NCBI GenBank assembly: GCA_948528155.1
Contig: CAOSZT010000111.1
Coordinates: forward strand, 1 to 7,183
Direction of reading: 5' to 3'
Source: an uncultured Clostridia bacterium
GTDB taxonomy: Bacteria > Bacillota > Clostridia > TANB77 > CAG-508
DNA: 7,183 nucleotides
Under the pieces are notes generated by a model. The model saw only the letters and a list, made by a program, of their open reading frames with translations, was not told where the DNA came from and did not search any database. Each line of letters starts with the position of its first letter. The first letter of the stretch is position 1. Positions 1-6,136 of this stretch are shown here, in pieces. Position numbers and translations under genes: made by a program.

Positions 1-37
1 TAATATTTATATTATATAAAAATCTGGAGGATTTATT

Positions 38-274
38 ATGGACAAAATAATATTTTATTGTAAAAATGGTTTTTTTCTTAGCATGCTAGACAGCTATAAG
101 CCTCATCCAGGCGAATGTGCACAAATTATTGGATATCGAACTAAGGGTTTACAGATATTATATACAATAAGGTTTACAGATTATTCAACAATTGATGTTC
201 CATGTAAGGAATCTGAACTTTTAAAATTTTGTTCATCTCTTCCATATCAGCTTTGTATGGAAAATTCGGATTAA
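38..274 (+). CDS. Small uncharacterised cysteine-containing protein, 78 aa
   Basis: I do not recognise the family. The start is ATG at 38, preceded by CTGGAGG at 24-30 with a 7-nt spacer, and an intrinsic terminator follows directly, so this looks like a real gene. The protein has no signal peptide or membrane segment. It carries five cysteines (C8, C27, C56, C65, C73) but no CxxC pair, so a classical zinc knuckle is not evident. The middle (about residues 24-55) alternates hydrophobic residues as in a small beta-sheet or barrel, followed by a short leucine-containing helix (about 58-68). It converges on the SNF2 gene with a 37-bp gap. A T/A-rich stretch at 1-20 could hold a -10 element, but the -35 would lie outside the window. 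Existence is fairly secure; function is unknown. Confidence 0.7.
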   Translation: MDKIIFYCKNGFFLSMLDSYKPHPGECAQIIGYRTKGLQILYTIRFTDYSTIDVPCKESELLKFCSSLPYQLCMENSD

Positions 275-280
275 TTCTAT

Positions 281-311
281 GACCCGTGCTTTAACGGGTC
301 TAATTTATTTT
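281..311 (+). terminator. Rho-independent terminator of the 78-aa gene
   Basis: GACCCGT (281-287) and ACGGGTC (294-300) form a perfect 7-bp stem closing a 6-nt loop, followed by TAATTTATTTT. It begins 6 bp after the small gene's stop and ends just before the SNF2 stop codon on the other strand. The T-rich tail exists only on the + side. On the minus strand the stem is followed by ATAGAATTAA, so termination of SNF2 transcripts here would be weaker. Confidence 0.85.
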
Positions 312-3300
312 TTAGCTAAATAAGTTCATAATATCCTCTTTAGATAGTTTATTTATAAATGTTGTTTGTGTATTTAGCATATTGTCTGTAAGTTCTGCTT
401 TTTTTTGTTGTAATTCGTAAATTTTTTCTTCTATCGAATCCTTTGTTATTAATTTATATACTTGTACATTGTTTTTTTGTCCTATTCTGTATGCTCTGTC
501 TGTTGCTTGGTTTTCTGCTGATATATTCCACCAAGGGTCGTAATGTATAACCATATCTGCTCCTATTAAGTTTAATCCTGTTCCTCCTGCTTTTAGTGAT
601 ATTAAGAATACTCCTATTTCTGGGTTTTTATTAAATTCGTCAACTAGTTCTATTCTTTCGTCTACTTTTGTTGTTCCTGTTAGTTTAAAGTATTTTATTG
701 TTCTGTTTTTTAATTGTTTTTCCATTATTTCAAACATTGATGTATATGTTGAAAATAATAATATTTTGTGTCCTGATGTTACTGCATCTTCTATAATTTC
801 CATACATTGGTCTAATTTACTGCTTCCACTGCTATAATCATCTATAAATAATGCTGGGTGACAACATATTTGTCTTAATCTTGTTAGTGCTGCTAGTATT
901 TTTATTTGACTTTTTTCGTATCCATTTATATCTATTTCATTTTGTAGTTCTTGTTTTGCTTGTACTAAATATGATAAATAGATTTTTCTTTGTTCTTCTT
1001 CCATTTCGTTGTTTAATACTGTTATTGTTTTTTCTGGTAGTTCTGTTAATACTTCTTTTTTTGTTCTTCTTAGTACAAATGGCTCTATTAGCATTTTTAG
1101 TTTTTTCATTGCTTGTTCATCTTCATCTTTTACTATTGCCATTTCATAAGTTGTTTTAAATTCTTTGTATCCAAATAAATACCCTGGCATTACAAAGTCG
1201 AATATTGACCATAGTTCTGCTAGTGAGTTTTCTATTGGTGTTCCTGTTAGTGCAAATCTTGTTTCTGAATTTAGCATTTTTATTGCTTTTGCATTTTTGG
1301 TATTGTTGTTTTTTAAGTATTGTGCTTCATCTGCTATTATATATTTAAAATTGTATTTTTTTTCTTTGTATATGTCTATATCTCTTTTTAGTAAGTCATA
1401 TGATGTTATTACTAAATCATATTCTTCTATTTTTTGTATTATTTTTTTTCTTTCTTCTGCTGTTCCTCTAATTACTTTTATTTTTAAATCTGGTGCAAAT
1501 TTTTCTATTTCGTTTTTCCAGTTTAGTGATAGTGAGCTTGGTGATACCACTATGCTTGCCTTTTTTTCTGTTTTAATATTTTCTTTAGTGTCTTTTCTTC
1601 CTCTTTCTTTATAGTCTAATAGTAATGAGATTATTTGAATTGTTTTTCCTAGTCCCATATCATCTGCTAATATTCCTCCAAATTTGTATTTTTCTAGTGT
1701 TTTTAGCCATTTGTATCCTGTTTTTTGATATGGTCTTAGTTTGCTTTCTATTTTTTCTGGTATTTGTTCTTCATCATCTATTAAGTCTTTATTTAGTCCA
1801 TTTACTATATTTTTGTATTCTTTGTTTTTTATAATTTCTGTTCCTTTTATGTCTTTTAGTAATTGGTTTAAGTATAGTGTTCTATTTACTGGTAATCTTA
1901 TGCTTCCACTTTCTAGTTCTTTAAAATTTGTGTCTGTTCCTGATATTAATTTGTCTATAAAGTCTATTTCTTTGCTATCTTGCAATTCTAAAAAACTTCC
2001 ATCTTTTAGTCTATGATATTTCTTTTTTAGTTTGTATTTTTTCATTATTTCTTCAAGTTCACTAAAGTCTATGTTTAACTCATTTATATCTATTGATAGT
2101 AAATTGTTTTCTACTCTTACTCCTAGTGAGCCTATTTGTGGTTTTGTTATTTCTTTTGATTTGAATTTTTCTGTTGCTAGTACTTCAAATTTTTTCATAT
2201 AATAGTTTATATCATTTGTTAAAAATTCATATATTTTTTCTTCTTCTGGTAGTATTAGTCTATTGTTTTTTATGTCATACATAAATCCTGTTTTTCTAAA
2301 GATGTTCATTGTTTTTGTTTCTTCTATTAGATTTCTAGAGTGTTTGAATTCTTTTTCTTCTTGTTCATTTAGTGGATTGAATTCGTTTTCTCCATAACAT
2401 AATTTTACATTTGCTATTACATATTCGTTTTCATCAAAGTCTAAATATATTTTTACTCCTAGTTTTTCTGGTTTGTATTCTATCACTTCTTTTTGTATTT
2501 TTTCGTCTATTTTTATTGCATCTTTAACTCTTGGTATGACTACTGAAAATAGTTCTCCTAAATCTTCTTTTCCTAATAGTATTTCATTTGAATAGTTTTC
2601 TTTGAATAATGTTAATAGCTTTAAGTTTGTATTTTGAAATTCTTGTGTACATCTGTATAATTTGTCATCTGTTAATATATATTTGTATTGTCTTCCTTTT
2701 AATATTATTATTTTATATATGTCAAAATCTGTTGTTATTTTGTATTCATTTTTTTTGTTTTTTTCTAAATTGAATTCTATTTTTGGGTTTTCGTTTTTGA
2801 ATTCTAATATTCTTTTTGCATAATCTATGTCTATTTGTATTTTTTGATTTTCCAATTTGTCAAATAATTCGTCTATTGCTGTATTTCCTATTATTATACT
2901 ACTTTCACTTAGTGCTTTTCCATAATATCTGTAGTTTGAATTTGCACTTGAGTTTGTGAATGCTATTATTTCTGAATATTTCATTAAAAATTCTAGTATT
3001 CCTTGACTGTTTTCTTCAAACATTTCTTTTTTGTGTATAAATTCTAGTTTATCTCCATATTTGTAAAATTCTTTGTCTATCATTCTTTTGTAAAATTCTG
3101 CTAGGTTTTTTAGTTTGTACATTCTTTTGTTTCCTATTTTGAATTCTATTTTCATTTCTCTTGTGTATTTGTCATATATTAGTTTTGGCTCTATTTTTAG
3201 TGTTCCTTTGTTTTTTACTTCTTCTTCTCCTAAATCAATTTCCTCTAGTTCTTCATTATATAGTGTTTTTACTATTTGGCTGAATCTGTTGTATTTGTAA

Positions 3301-3641
3301 TTATTTTTTATTTGTGATATATTTTTTTCTTCTATGTAATTGTATCCGTTTTCTGAAAATTCTAGTACTGTTGCTAGTGTGTGTTTACATACTCCATATG
3401 TGTTATAGTAGTCTGGACAGTCGCATTCTATGTTTTGTATTTCTCCTTGCTCTATATCTATATATGTTTCATAGTTTTTTGTTCCTTGTACTTCTGCTTG
3501 TAATTCTACATTATTTTCGTCTTCATATCTTATTTTTATAAATTTTACTTTTTTTTGGTTTTTGTATTTTTCTGCTTTGCTTGCTCTTGTTGATCCTGCA
3601 CTATCGTATAGTTCTTCTATTATATTTTCATTTATTAGCAT
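312..3641 (-). CDS. SWIM zinc finger / SNF2-family ATPase (DEAD-like helicase), 1109 aa
   Basis: An SNF2-type ATP-dependent DNA translocase, presumably a cytoplasmic remodeler of protein-DNA or transcription complexes. Visible parts in order: a SWIM zinc motif CxCx9CxH (C73, C75, C85, H87); a long charged middle (about 230-600) matching the bacterial SNF2-associated region; then the RecA-like lobes. Lobe 1 has RPYQ (636-639), Walker A DMGLGKT (661-667), DEAQ (771-774) and LTGTPIEN (798-805), then LRRTK (857-861). Lobe 2 has SLKAGGTGLNL (1015-1025) and QATDRAYRIGQ (1045-1055), the SNF2 motifs V and VI. All catalytic motifs are intact. The start is ATG at 3641, with AAGGAG (3650-3655) 8 nt upstream and a good promoter before it. 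Length is typical of clostridial SWIM-SNF2 proteins. Its partners are unknown; no DISARM or other helicase-containing defence genes are visible, so a housekeeping role is the default reading. Confidence 0.97.
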   Translation of the reverse strand: MLINENIIEELYDSAGSTRASKAEKYKNQKKVKFIKIRYEDENNVELQAEVQGTKNYETYIDIEQGEIQNIECDCPDYYNTYGVCKHTLATVLEFSENGYNYIEEKNISQIKNNYKYNRFSQIVKTLYNEELEEIDLGEEEVKNKGTLKIEPKLIYDKYTREMKIEFKIGNKRMYKLKNLAEFYKRMIDKEFYKYGDKLEFIHKKEMFEENSQGILEFLMKYSEIIAFTNSSANSNYRYYGKALSESSIIIGNTAIDELFDKLENQKIQIDIDYAKRILEFKNENPKIEFNLEKNKKNEYKITTDFDIYKIIILKGRQYKYILTDDKLYRCTQEFQNTNLKLLTLFKENYSNEILLGKEDLGELFSVVIPRVKDAIKIDEKIQKEVIEYKPEKLGVKIYLDFDENEYVIANVKLCYGENEFNPLNEQEEKEFKHSRNLIEETKTMNIFRKTGFMYDIKNNRLILPEEEKIYEFLTNDINYYMKKFEVLATEKFKSKEITKPQIGSLGVRVENNLLSIDINELNIDFSELEEIMKKYKLKKKYHRLKDGSFLELQDSKEIDFIDKLISGTDTNFKELESGSIRLPVNRTLYLNQLLKDIKGTEIIKNKEYKNIVNGLNKDLIDDEEQIPEKIESKLRPYQKTGYKWLKTLEKYKFGGILADDMGLGKTIQIISLLLDYKERGRKDTKENIKTEKKASIVVSPSSLSLNWKNEIEKFAPDLKIKVIRGTAEERKKIIQKIEEYDLVITSYDLLKRDIDIYKEKKYNFKYIIADEAQYLKNNNTKNAKAIKMLNSETRFALTGTPIENSLAELWSIFDFVMPGYLFGYKEFKTTYEMAIVKDEDEQAMKKLKMLIEPFVLRRTKKEVLTELPEKTITVLNNEMEEEQRKIYLSYLVQAKQELQNEIDINGYEKSQIKILAALTRLRQICCHPALFIDDYSSGSSKLDQCMEIIEDAVTSGHKILLFSTYTSMFEIMEKQLKNRTIKYFKLTGTTKVDERIELVDEFNKNPEIGVFLISLKAGGTGLNLIGADMVIHYDPWWNISAENQATDRAYRIGQKNNVQVYKLITKDSIEEKIYELQQKKAELTDNMLNTQTTFINKLSKEDIMNLFS

Positions 3642-3668
3642 TGTTTTTTCTCCTTTTCCTAGTCTTAT

Positions 3669-3697
3669 ATTATATAATATTGAATTATGTTTGACAA
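3669..3697 (-). promoter_or_regulatory. Sigma-A-type promoter for the SNF2 gene
   Basis: Read on the minus strand: TTGTCA (3697-3692), a 17-nt spacer, then a perfect TATAAT (3674-3669). Transcription would begin near 3662, giving a leader of about 20 nt that contains the Shine-Dalgarno AAGGAG. The -35 box overlaps a TTGACA on the opposite strand (3691-3696). Confidence 0.75.
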
Positions 3698-3701
3698 GGT
3701 T

Positions 3702-3730
3702 TTGATAACAAGTTGAATAATTTTTATACT
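3702..3730 (+). promoter_or_regulatory. Candidate sigma-A-type promoter for the Rpn nuclease gene
   Basis: TTGATA (3702-3707), a 17-nt spacer, TATACT (3725-3730). Transcription from about 3737 would give a leader of roughly 120 nt that includes the left copy of the 19-bp inverted repeat. The promoter lies outside that repeat. Each hexamer has mismatches to consensus, and in DNA this A+T-rich such matches arise easily. Confidence 0.45.
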
Positions 3731-3764
3731 TGCATCTTTTTTAATATTATGTTAATATATTATA

Positions 3765-3783
3765 AATTTATATTTCAAACAAA
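3765..3783 (+). repeat. Left copy of 19-bp inverted repeat flanking the Rpn gene
   Basis: The sequence AATTTATATTTCAAACAAA is the exact reverse complement of 4766-4784. It lies between the candidate + promoter and the Rpn ribosome-binding site. The match stops on both sides (3764 A and 3784 A do not pair with the corresponding right-hand bases). Confidence 0.85.
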
Positions 3784-3846
3784 ATTTATTTCATTAATCA
3801 TGGCTTTTCTGTCAAAAAAAATCAATTAGAAAATTTATTAGAAGAA

Positions 3847-3852
3847 AGAAGG
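3847..3852 (+). promoter_or_regulatory. Ribosome-binding site that places the Rpn start
   Basis: AGAAGG is the only purine-rich Shine-Dalgarno-like stretch near the conserved N-terminus. It is 8 nt from ATA at 3861 and 5 nt from ATT at 3858, both in frame. It is only 1 nt from ATG at 3854, which is out of frame and closes after 15 codons. The spacing therefore favours 3861 (or 3858) as the original start position. Confidence 0.5.
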
Positions 3853-3860
3853 TATGCATT

Positions 3861-4754
3861 ATAGGAAAATTATTAAATCCAAAATTAGATTATGTTTTTA
3901 AAAGAATTTTTGGTTCTATTGGAAATGAAGAAATTACAGCAGGATTGATTAGTTCAATTTTAAAGACAAAAGTAAGTAATATAAAATTAGATTCTAATCC
4001 TATTTTAGAAAAAGATTTATTTGATGATAAAATAGGAATTTTAGATATAAGGGCTAAAATTAATGGCAATGTTAATTGTAATATTGAATTACAGATAATT
4101 GATAGAAAGAATATTGAAAAGAGAATTTTATTTTATTGGAGTAAAATGTATAATATGAATATTAAATCAGGTCAGGATTATGCAAAATTAGAAAAATGTA
4201 TTGCTATTTTAATTTTAGATTATGAGCTAAAATCATTAAATGATATTAAAAAATATGTAACTAAATGGAATTTAAGAGAAGAAGATTATTATAAAATTGT
4301 ATTGACAGATGTAATAGAAATTTATATAATCGAATTGCCAAAGTTTGATAAATTTCAAGAAAGCTCTGATAGTGAGTTGGATAATTGGCTAAAGTTTATG
4401 AATAATCCTGGGGTGATTGATATGGATAATACTAGTAAAGAACTTAATAAAGCAAGAGAGGTACTAGAAGAGATTAGCAATGATGAGAGAGAAAGATATT
4501 TAGCAGAATTAAGAGAAAAATACATAATGGATCAAAAGGCTATCGAAGATGCTGGTTATGATAAGGGCTTAGAGGCTGGGATTAAACAGGGGATTGAATT
4601 TGGTATTGAACAAGGTATTCAACAAGGCATTCAGCAAGGAAAAAAAGAAAGTTCAATTAATATTGCCAAAAAAATGAAAGAAAAAAATGTTGATATTGAT
4701 TTTATAAGTCAAGTGACTGGTTTAACAATTAAGGAAATTCAGAATTTAAAATAA
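3861..4754 (+). CDS. rpn: Rpn-family PD-(D/E)XK nuclease / putative transposase (PDDEXK_2), ~297 aa, non-standard start
   Basis: Rpn proteins are DNA nucleases of the PD-(D/E)XK fold, linked to RecA-independent recombination and, in E. coli, to phage defence. The N-terminus GKLLNPKLDYVFKRIFG is the typical family opening. The active-site core is D62 followed by E76-x-Q78 (numbering from 3861). The tail carries QG-type repeats (about 240-259) and ends in a helical segment (IAKKMKEKNVDIDFISQVTG). Length is normal. The oddity is the start: no in-frame ATG lies between the stop at 3795 and the conserved opening. The family start falls on ATA at 3861, one transition from ATG and 8 nt after AGAAGG. 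TTG at 3945 would remove the conserved N-terminus. Either ATA/ATT is used weakly, or start loss has silenced the full-length protein. The rest of the frame is intact. The gene is divergent from SNF2 and convergent with the desulfurase gene. Confidence 0.8.
   Translation: MGKLLNPKLDYVFKRIFGSIGNEEITAGLISSILKTKVSNIKLDSNPILEKDLFDDKIGILDIRAKINGNVNCNIELQIIDRKNIEKRILFYWSKMYNMNIKSGQDYAKLEKCIAILILDYELKSLNDIKKYVTKWNLREEDYYKIVLTDVIEIYIIELPKFDKFQESSDSELDNWLKFMNNPGVIDMDNTSKELNKAREVLEEISNDERERYLAELREKYIMDQKAIEDAGYDKGLEAGIKQGIEFGIEQGIQQGIQQGKKESSINIAKKMKEKNVDIDFISQVTGLTIKEIQNLK
4410..4424 (+). promoter_or_regulatory. Candidate internal translation start within rpn (110-aa C-terminal product, 4422-4754)
   Basis: GGGGTGAT (4410-4417) closely matches the anti-Shine-Dalgarno complement, and GGGGTG stands 6 nt before an in-frame ATG at 4422 (residue 188 of the long form). 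Initiation there would make a 110-aa protein that lacks the nuclease core and keeps the charged helical region, the QG repeats and the C-terminal helix. In E. coli, rpn genes encode such C-terminal products from internal starts, and these inhibit the full-length nuclease. Assigning that role here is inference. This internal site looks better than the start of the full-length gene. Confidence 0.45.
4578..4637 (+). repeat. Five 12-bp tandem repeats encoding G-I-x-Q/F units
   Basis: Five degenerate units of the form GGN-ATT-(AAA/GAA/CAA/CAG)-(CAG/TTT/CAA), each encoding a tetrapeptide GIxQ (GIEF in unit 2), followed by another GGA. The unit is a multiple of three, so copy-number changes would alter length without shifting frame. 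Units 3-5 are the most alike. The array lies in the part shared by the full-length protein and the possible 110-aa product. Confidence 0.85.
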
Positions 4755-4765
4755 TTATATATTAG

Positions 4766-4784
4766 TTTGTTTGAAATATAAATT
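4766..4784 (-). repeat. Right copy of 19-bp inverted repeat flanking the Rpn gene
   Basis: TTTGTTTGAAATATAAATT on the + strand is the exact reverse complement of 3765-3783. It starts 11 bp after the Rpn stop codon and is distinct from the long hairpin further downstream (4833-4891). Confidence 0.85.
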
Positions 4785-4832
4785 ATTAAGTAAGAAAAAA
4801 AGAAAATAAATGGAAATGTGGTTGTAAAATGG

Positions 4833-4891
4833 TACTTATAAAATAAACAATGTAAAAAAACGTTCTTTTTATATTGTCTATTTTATAGGTA
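4833..4891. terminator. Long A+T-rich hairpin between convergent genes, probable bidirectional terminator
   Basis: The arms 4833-4858 and 4866-4891 are complementary at 23 of 26 positions around a 7-nt loop (AACGTTC). In + strand RNA two of the three exceptions are G-U pairs. The stem can be extended by GG/TC outside (4831-4832 with 4892-4893). The right arm is followed by TCTTTTT (4892-4898), a T-tract for + transcripts. On the minus strand the stem is followed by CCATTTT, a weaker tract. It lies 78 bp after the Rpn stop and 36 bp after the desulfurase stop, where a shared terminator would be expected. The stem is unusually long for a simple terminator, so a palindromic repeat element is an alternative. 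Confidence 0.55.
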
Positions 4892-4927
4892 TCTTTTTAT
4901 ACTGGCTCTATTTCTGTTTATTTTGAT

Positions 4928-6056
4928 TTATTGTAGTATTTTTTTTAAAGTTTTGATTAAATAATCAACATCTTCTTTTGTATTAAAATCTCCAAAACTG
5001 AATCTAATAGCTCCTTTTGCTAATTCATTTGGAACACCTATTGCTGTTAATACATGTGATGGGTTATTATCTCCTGATGAACATGCAGATCCTCCTGAGG
5101 CACAAATTCCAAATTCGTCTAATTTGAACAGTAGTTCATTTGAGTCTATTCCTTCAAAACTAATATTTATATTTCCTGGTAGTCTTTTTTCCATAGTCCC
5201 ATTTATATGAATGTTTGGAATATTCTTTTTTATTTCTTTTAAGCAATAATCTCTTAATTCTTGTAATTTTTTTTGATATTGATTTAAATTTTTTTCTGCA
5301 ATTTGTGTTGCTTTTCCTATTGCTACTATTTGTGCTACATTTTCTGTGCCTGCTCTTTTGTTTTTTTCTTGATGTCCTCCATCTATGAATCTTTCAAATT
5401 CTATTCCTTTTTTTACATATAACGCTCCTATTCCTTTTGGTGCATATATTTTGTGTCCTGATAATGATAACATATCTATTCCCATTTTTTGCACATCTAT
5501 TGATATATTTCCGAACTGCTTGGACTGCATCTGTATGAAATATTATGTTATTTTTGTGTGCTATTTTTGATATTTCTTCTATTGGCTCTATTGTTCCTAT
5601 TTCGTTGTTTGCAAACATTATACTTATTAATATTGTGTCTTTCCTAATTGAGTTTTTTAGTGTTTCTAAATTAATAATTCCATCTTTGTCTACATCTATA
5701 TATGTGATTTCATATCCTTGTTTTTCTAAGTTTTCACAAGTGTTTAGTATTGCTGGGTGTTCAATTTTGGAAGTTATTATATGTTTTCCTTTGTTTTTGT
5801 TTGCATTTGCTATTCCTTTTAGTGCTGTGTTGTCACTTTCAGATCCACAACTTGTAAAGTATATTTCTTCTGGTTTACAGTTTATTAGTGAAGCTACTCT
5901 TTTTCTTGCTTCCTCTATTGCTCTTTTTGCTTCTCTTCCTATACTGTATATTGATGATGGATTTCCATATTGTACACTTAAATATGGGAACATTTCTTTT
6001 AAGACTTCTTCTTTTATTTTTGTTGTTGCACTATTATCAAAATATCTAACTTCCAT
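4928..6056 (-). pseudogene. nifS: NifS/IscS-type cysteine desulfurase, frameshifted by one extra base
   Basis: A PLP enzyme that takes sulfur from L-cysteine for Fe-S cluster or thio-modification pathways. The frame is open from ATG at 6056 (AGAGG 6 nt upstream) to V181 near 5514, and continues in another frame from GNISIDV to TAA at 4928. Removing the G at 5513 (C on the coding strand) turns GTT-CGG into GTT-GGA and restores about 375 aa, normal for the family. All key residues are then present: H100, D176 and Q179 at the PLP site, K202 in SGHK, and the catalytic cysteine C325 in SGGSACSSG. As sequenced, the first frame runs on for about 39 wrong residues and ends without K202 or C325. ATG at 5530 has no ribosome-binding site. 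Either a recent mutation or a sequencing/assembly error fits. A TATAAT (6082-6077, minus) lies upstream, but without a good -35. No iscU, thiI or mnmA is adjacent. Confidence 0.85.
5511..5516 (-). other. Single-base insertion site in nifS
   Basis: The coding strand reads GCA GTT C GGA AAT around 5518-5507. The reading frames before and after 5513 join exactly when this one C is skipped, giving DAVQAVGNISIDV as expected for the family. The site is not in a homopolymer run. The codon formed by the shift, CGG, should be very rare in such an A+T-rich genome. Confidence 0.8.
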
Positions 6057-6136
6057 AAATATCCTCTTTTCTGATAATTATAATCTCATACCATTATTTT
6101 ATATATTATATTCTTTTTATTTTATAGTGCTACTTA

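Larger units (their letters stand above)
3765..4784 (+). mobile_element. Candidate cassette: Rpn-family gene bounded by 19-bp inverted repeats
   Basis: An exact 19-bp inverted repeat encloses a single gene of the family named recombination-promoting nuclease/putative transposase, giving a 1020-bp unit. The right repeat begins 11 bp after the stop codon. Terminal inverted repeats around one nuclease gene resemble an insertion sequence, but I know of no established IS with a PDDEXK_2 transposase and these ends. A possible duplicated target is ATTA (3759-3762 and 4785-4788), but it requires moving the left boundary 2 bp outward and is weak in such A+T-rich DNA. The alternative is that the repeats pair in the mRNA or serve another regulatory role. 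Confidence 0.35.

Noticed and set aside
851..3541. Plus-strand open frames opposite the SNF2 gene, rich in Leu/Phe/Val and looking like membrane proteins
   Set aside because: They are antisense shadows of an A-rich coding strand, where the complement yields Phe/Leu/Ser codons. They overlap an intact gene with every catalytic motif and lack credible ribosome-binding sites.
312..3641. The SNF2 gene as a DISARM or other multi-gene defence component
   Set aside because: No methyltransferase, DUF1998 or phospholipase-D partner is present. The patatin gene is 2.5 kb away beyond two convergent junctions, so it is not an operon partner.
3945..3947. TTG as the start of the Rpn protein
   Set aside because: It would remove the conserved N-terminal segment encoded in frame from 3861, and it has no good Shine-Dalgarno site.
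5528..5530. ATG at 5530 as a restart giving a separate 200-aa C-terminal desulfurase
   Set aside because: There is no ribosome-binding site. The ATG arises from the out-of-frame reading of the conserved DAVQA segment, so it is a frameshift artefact rather than a designed second gene.
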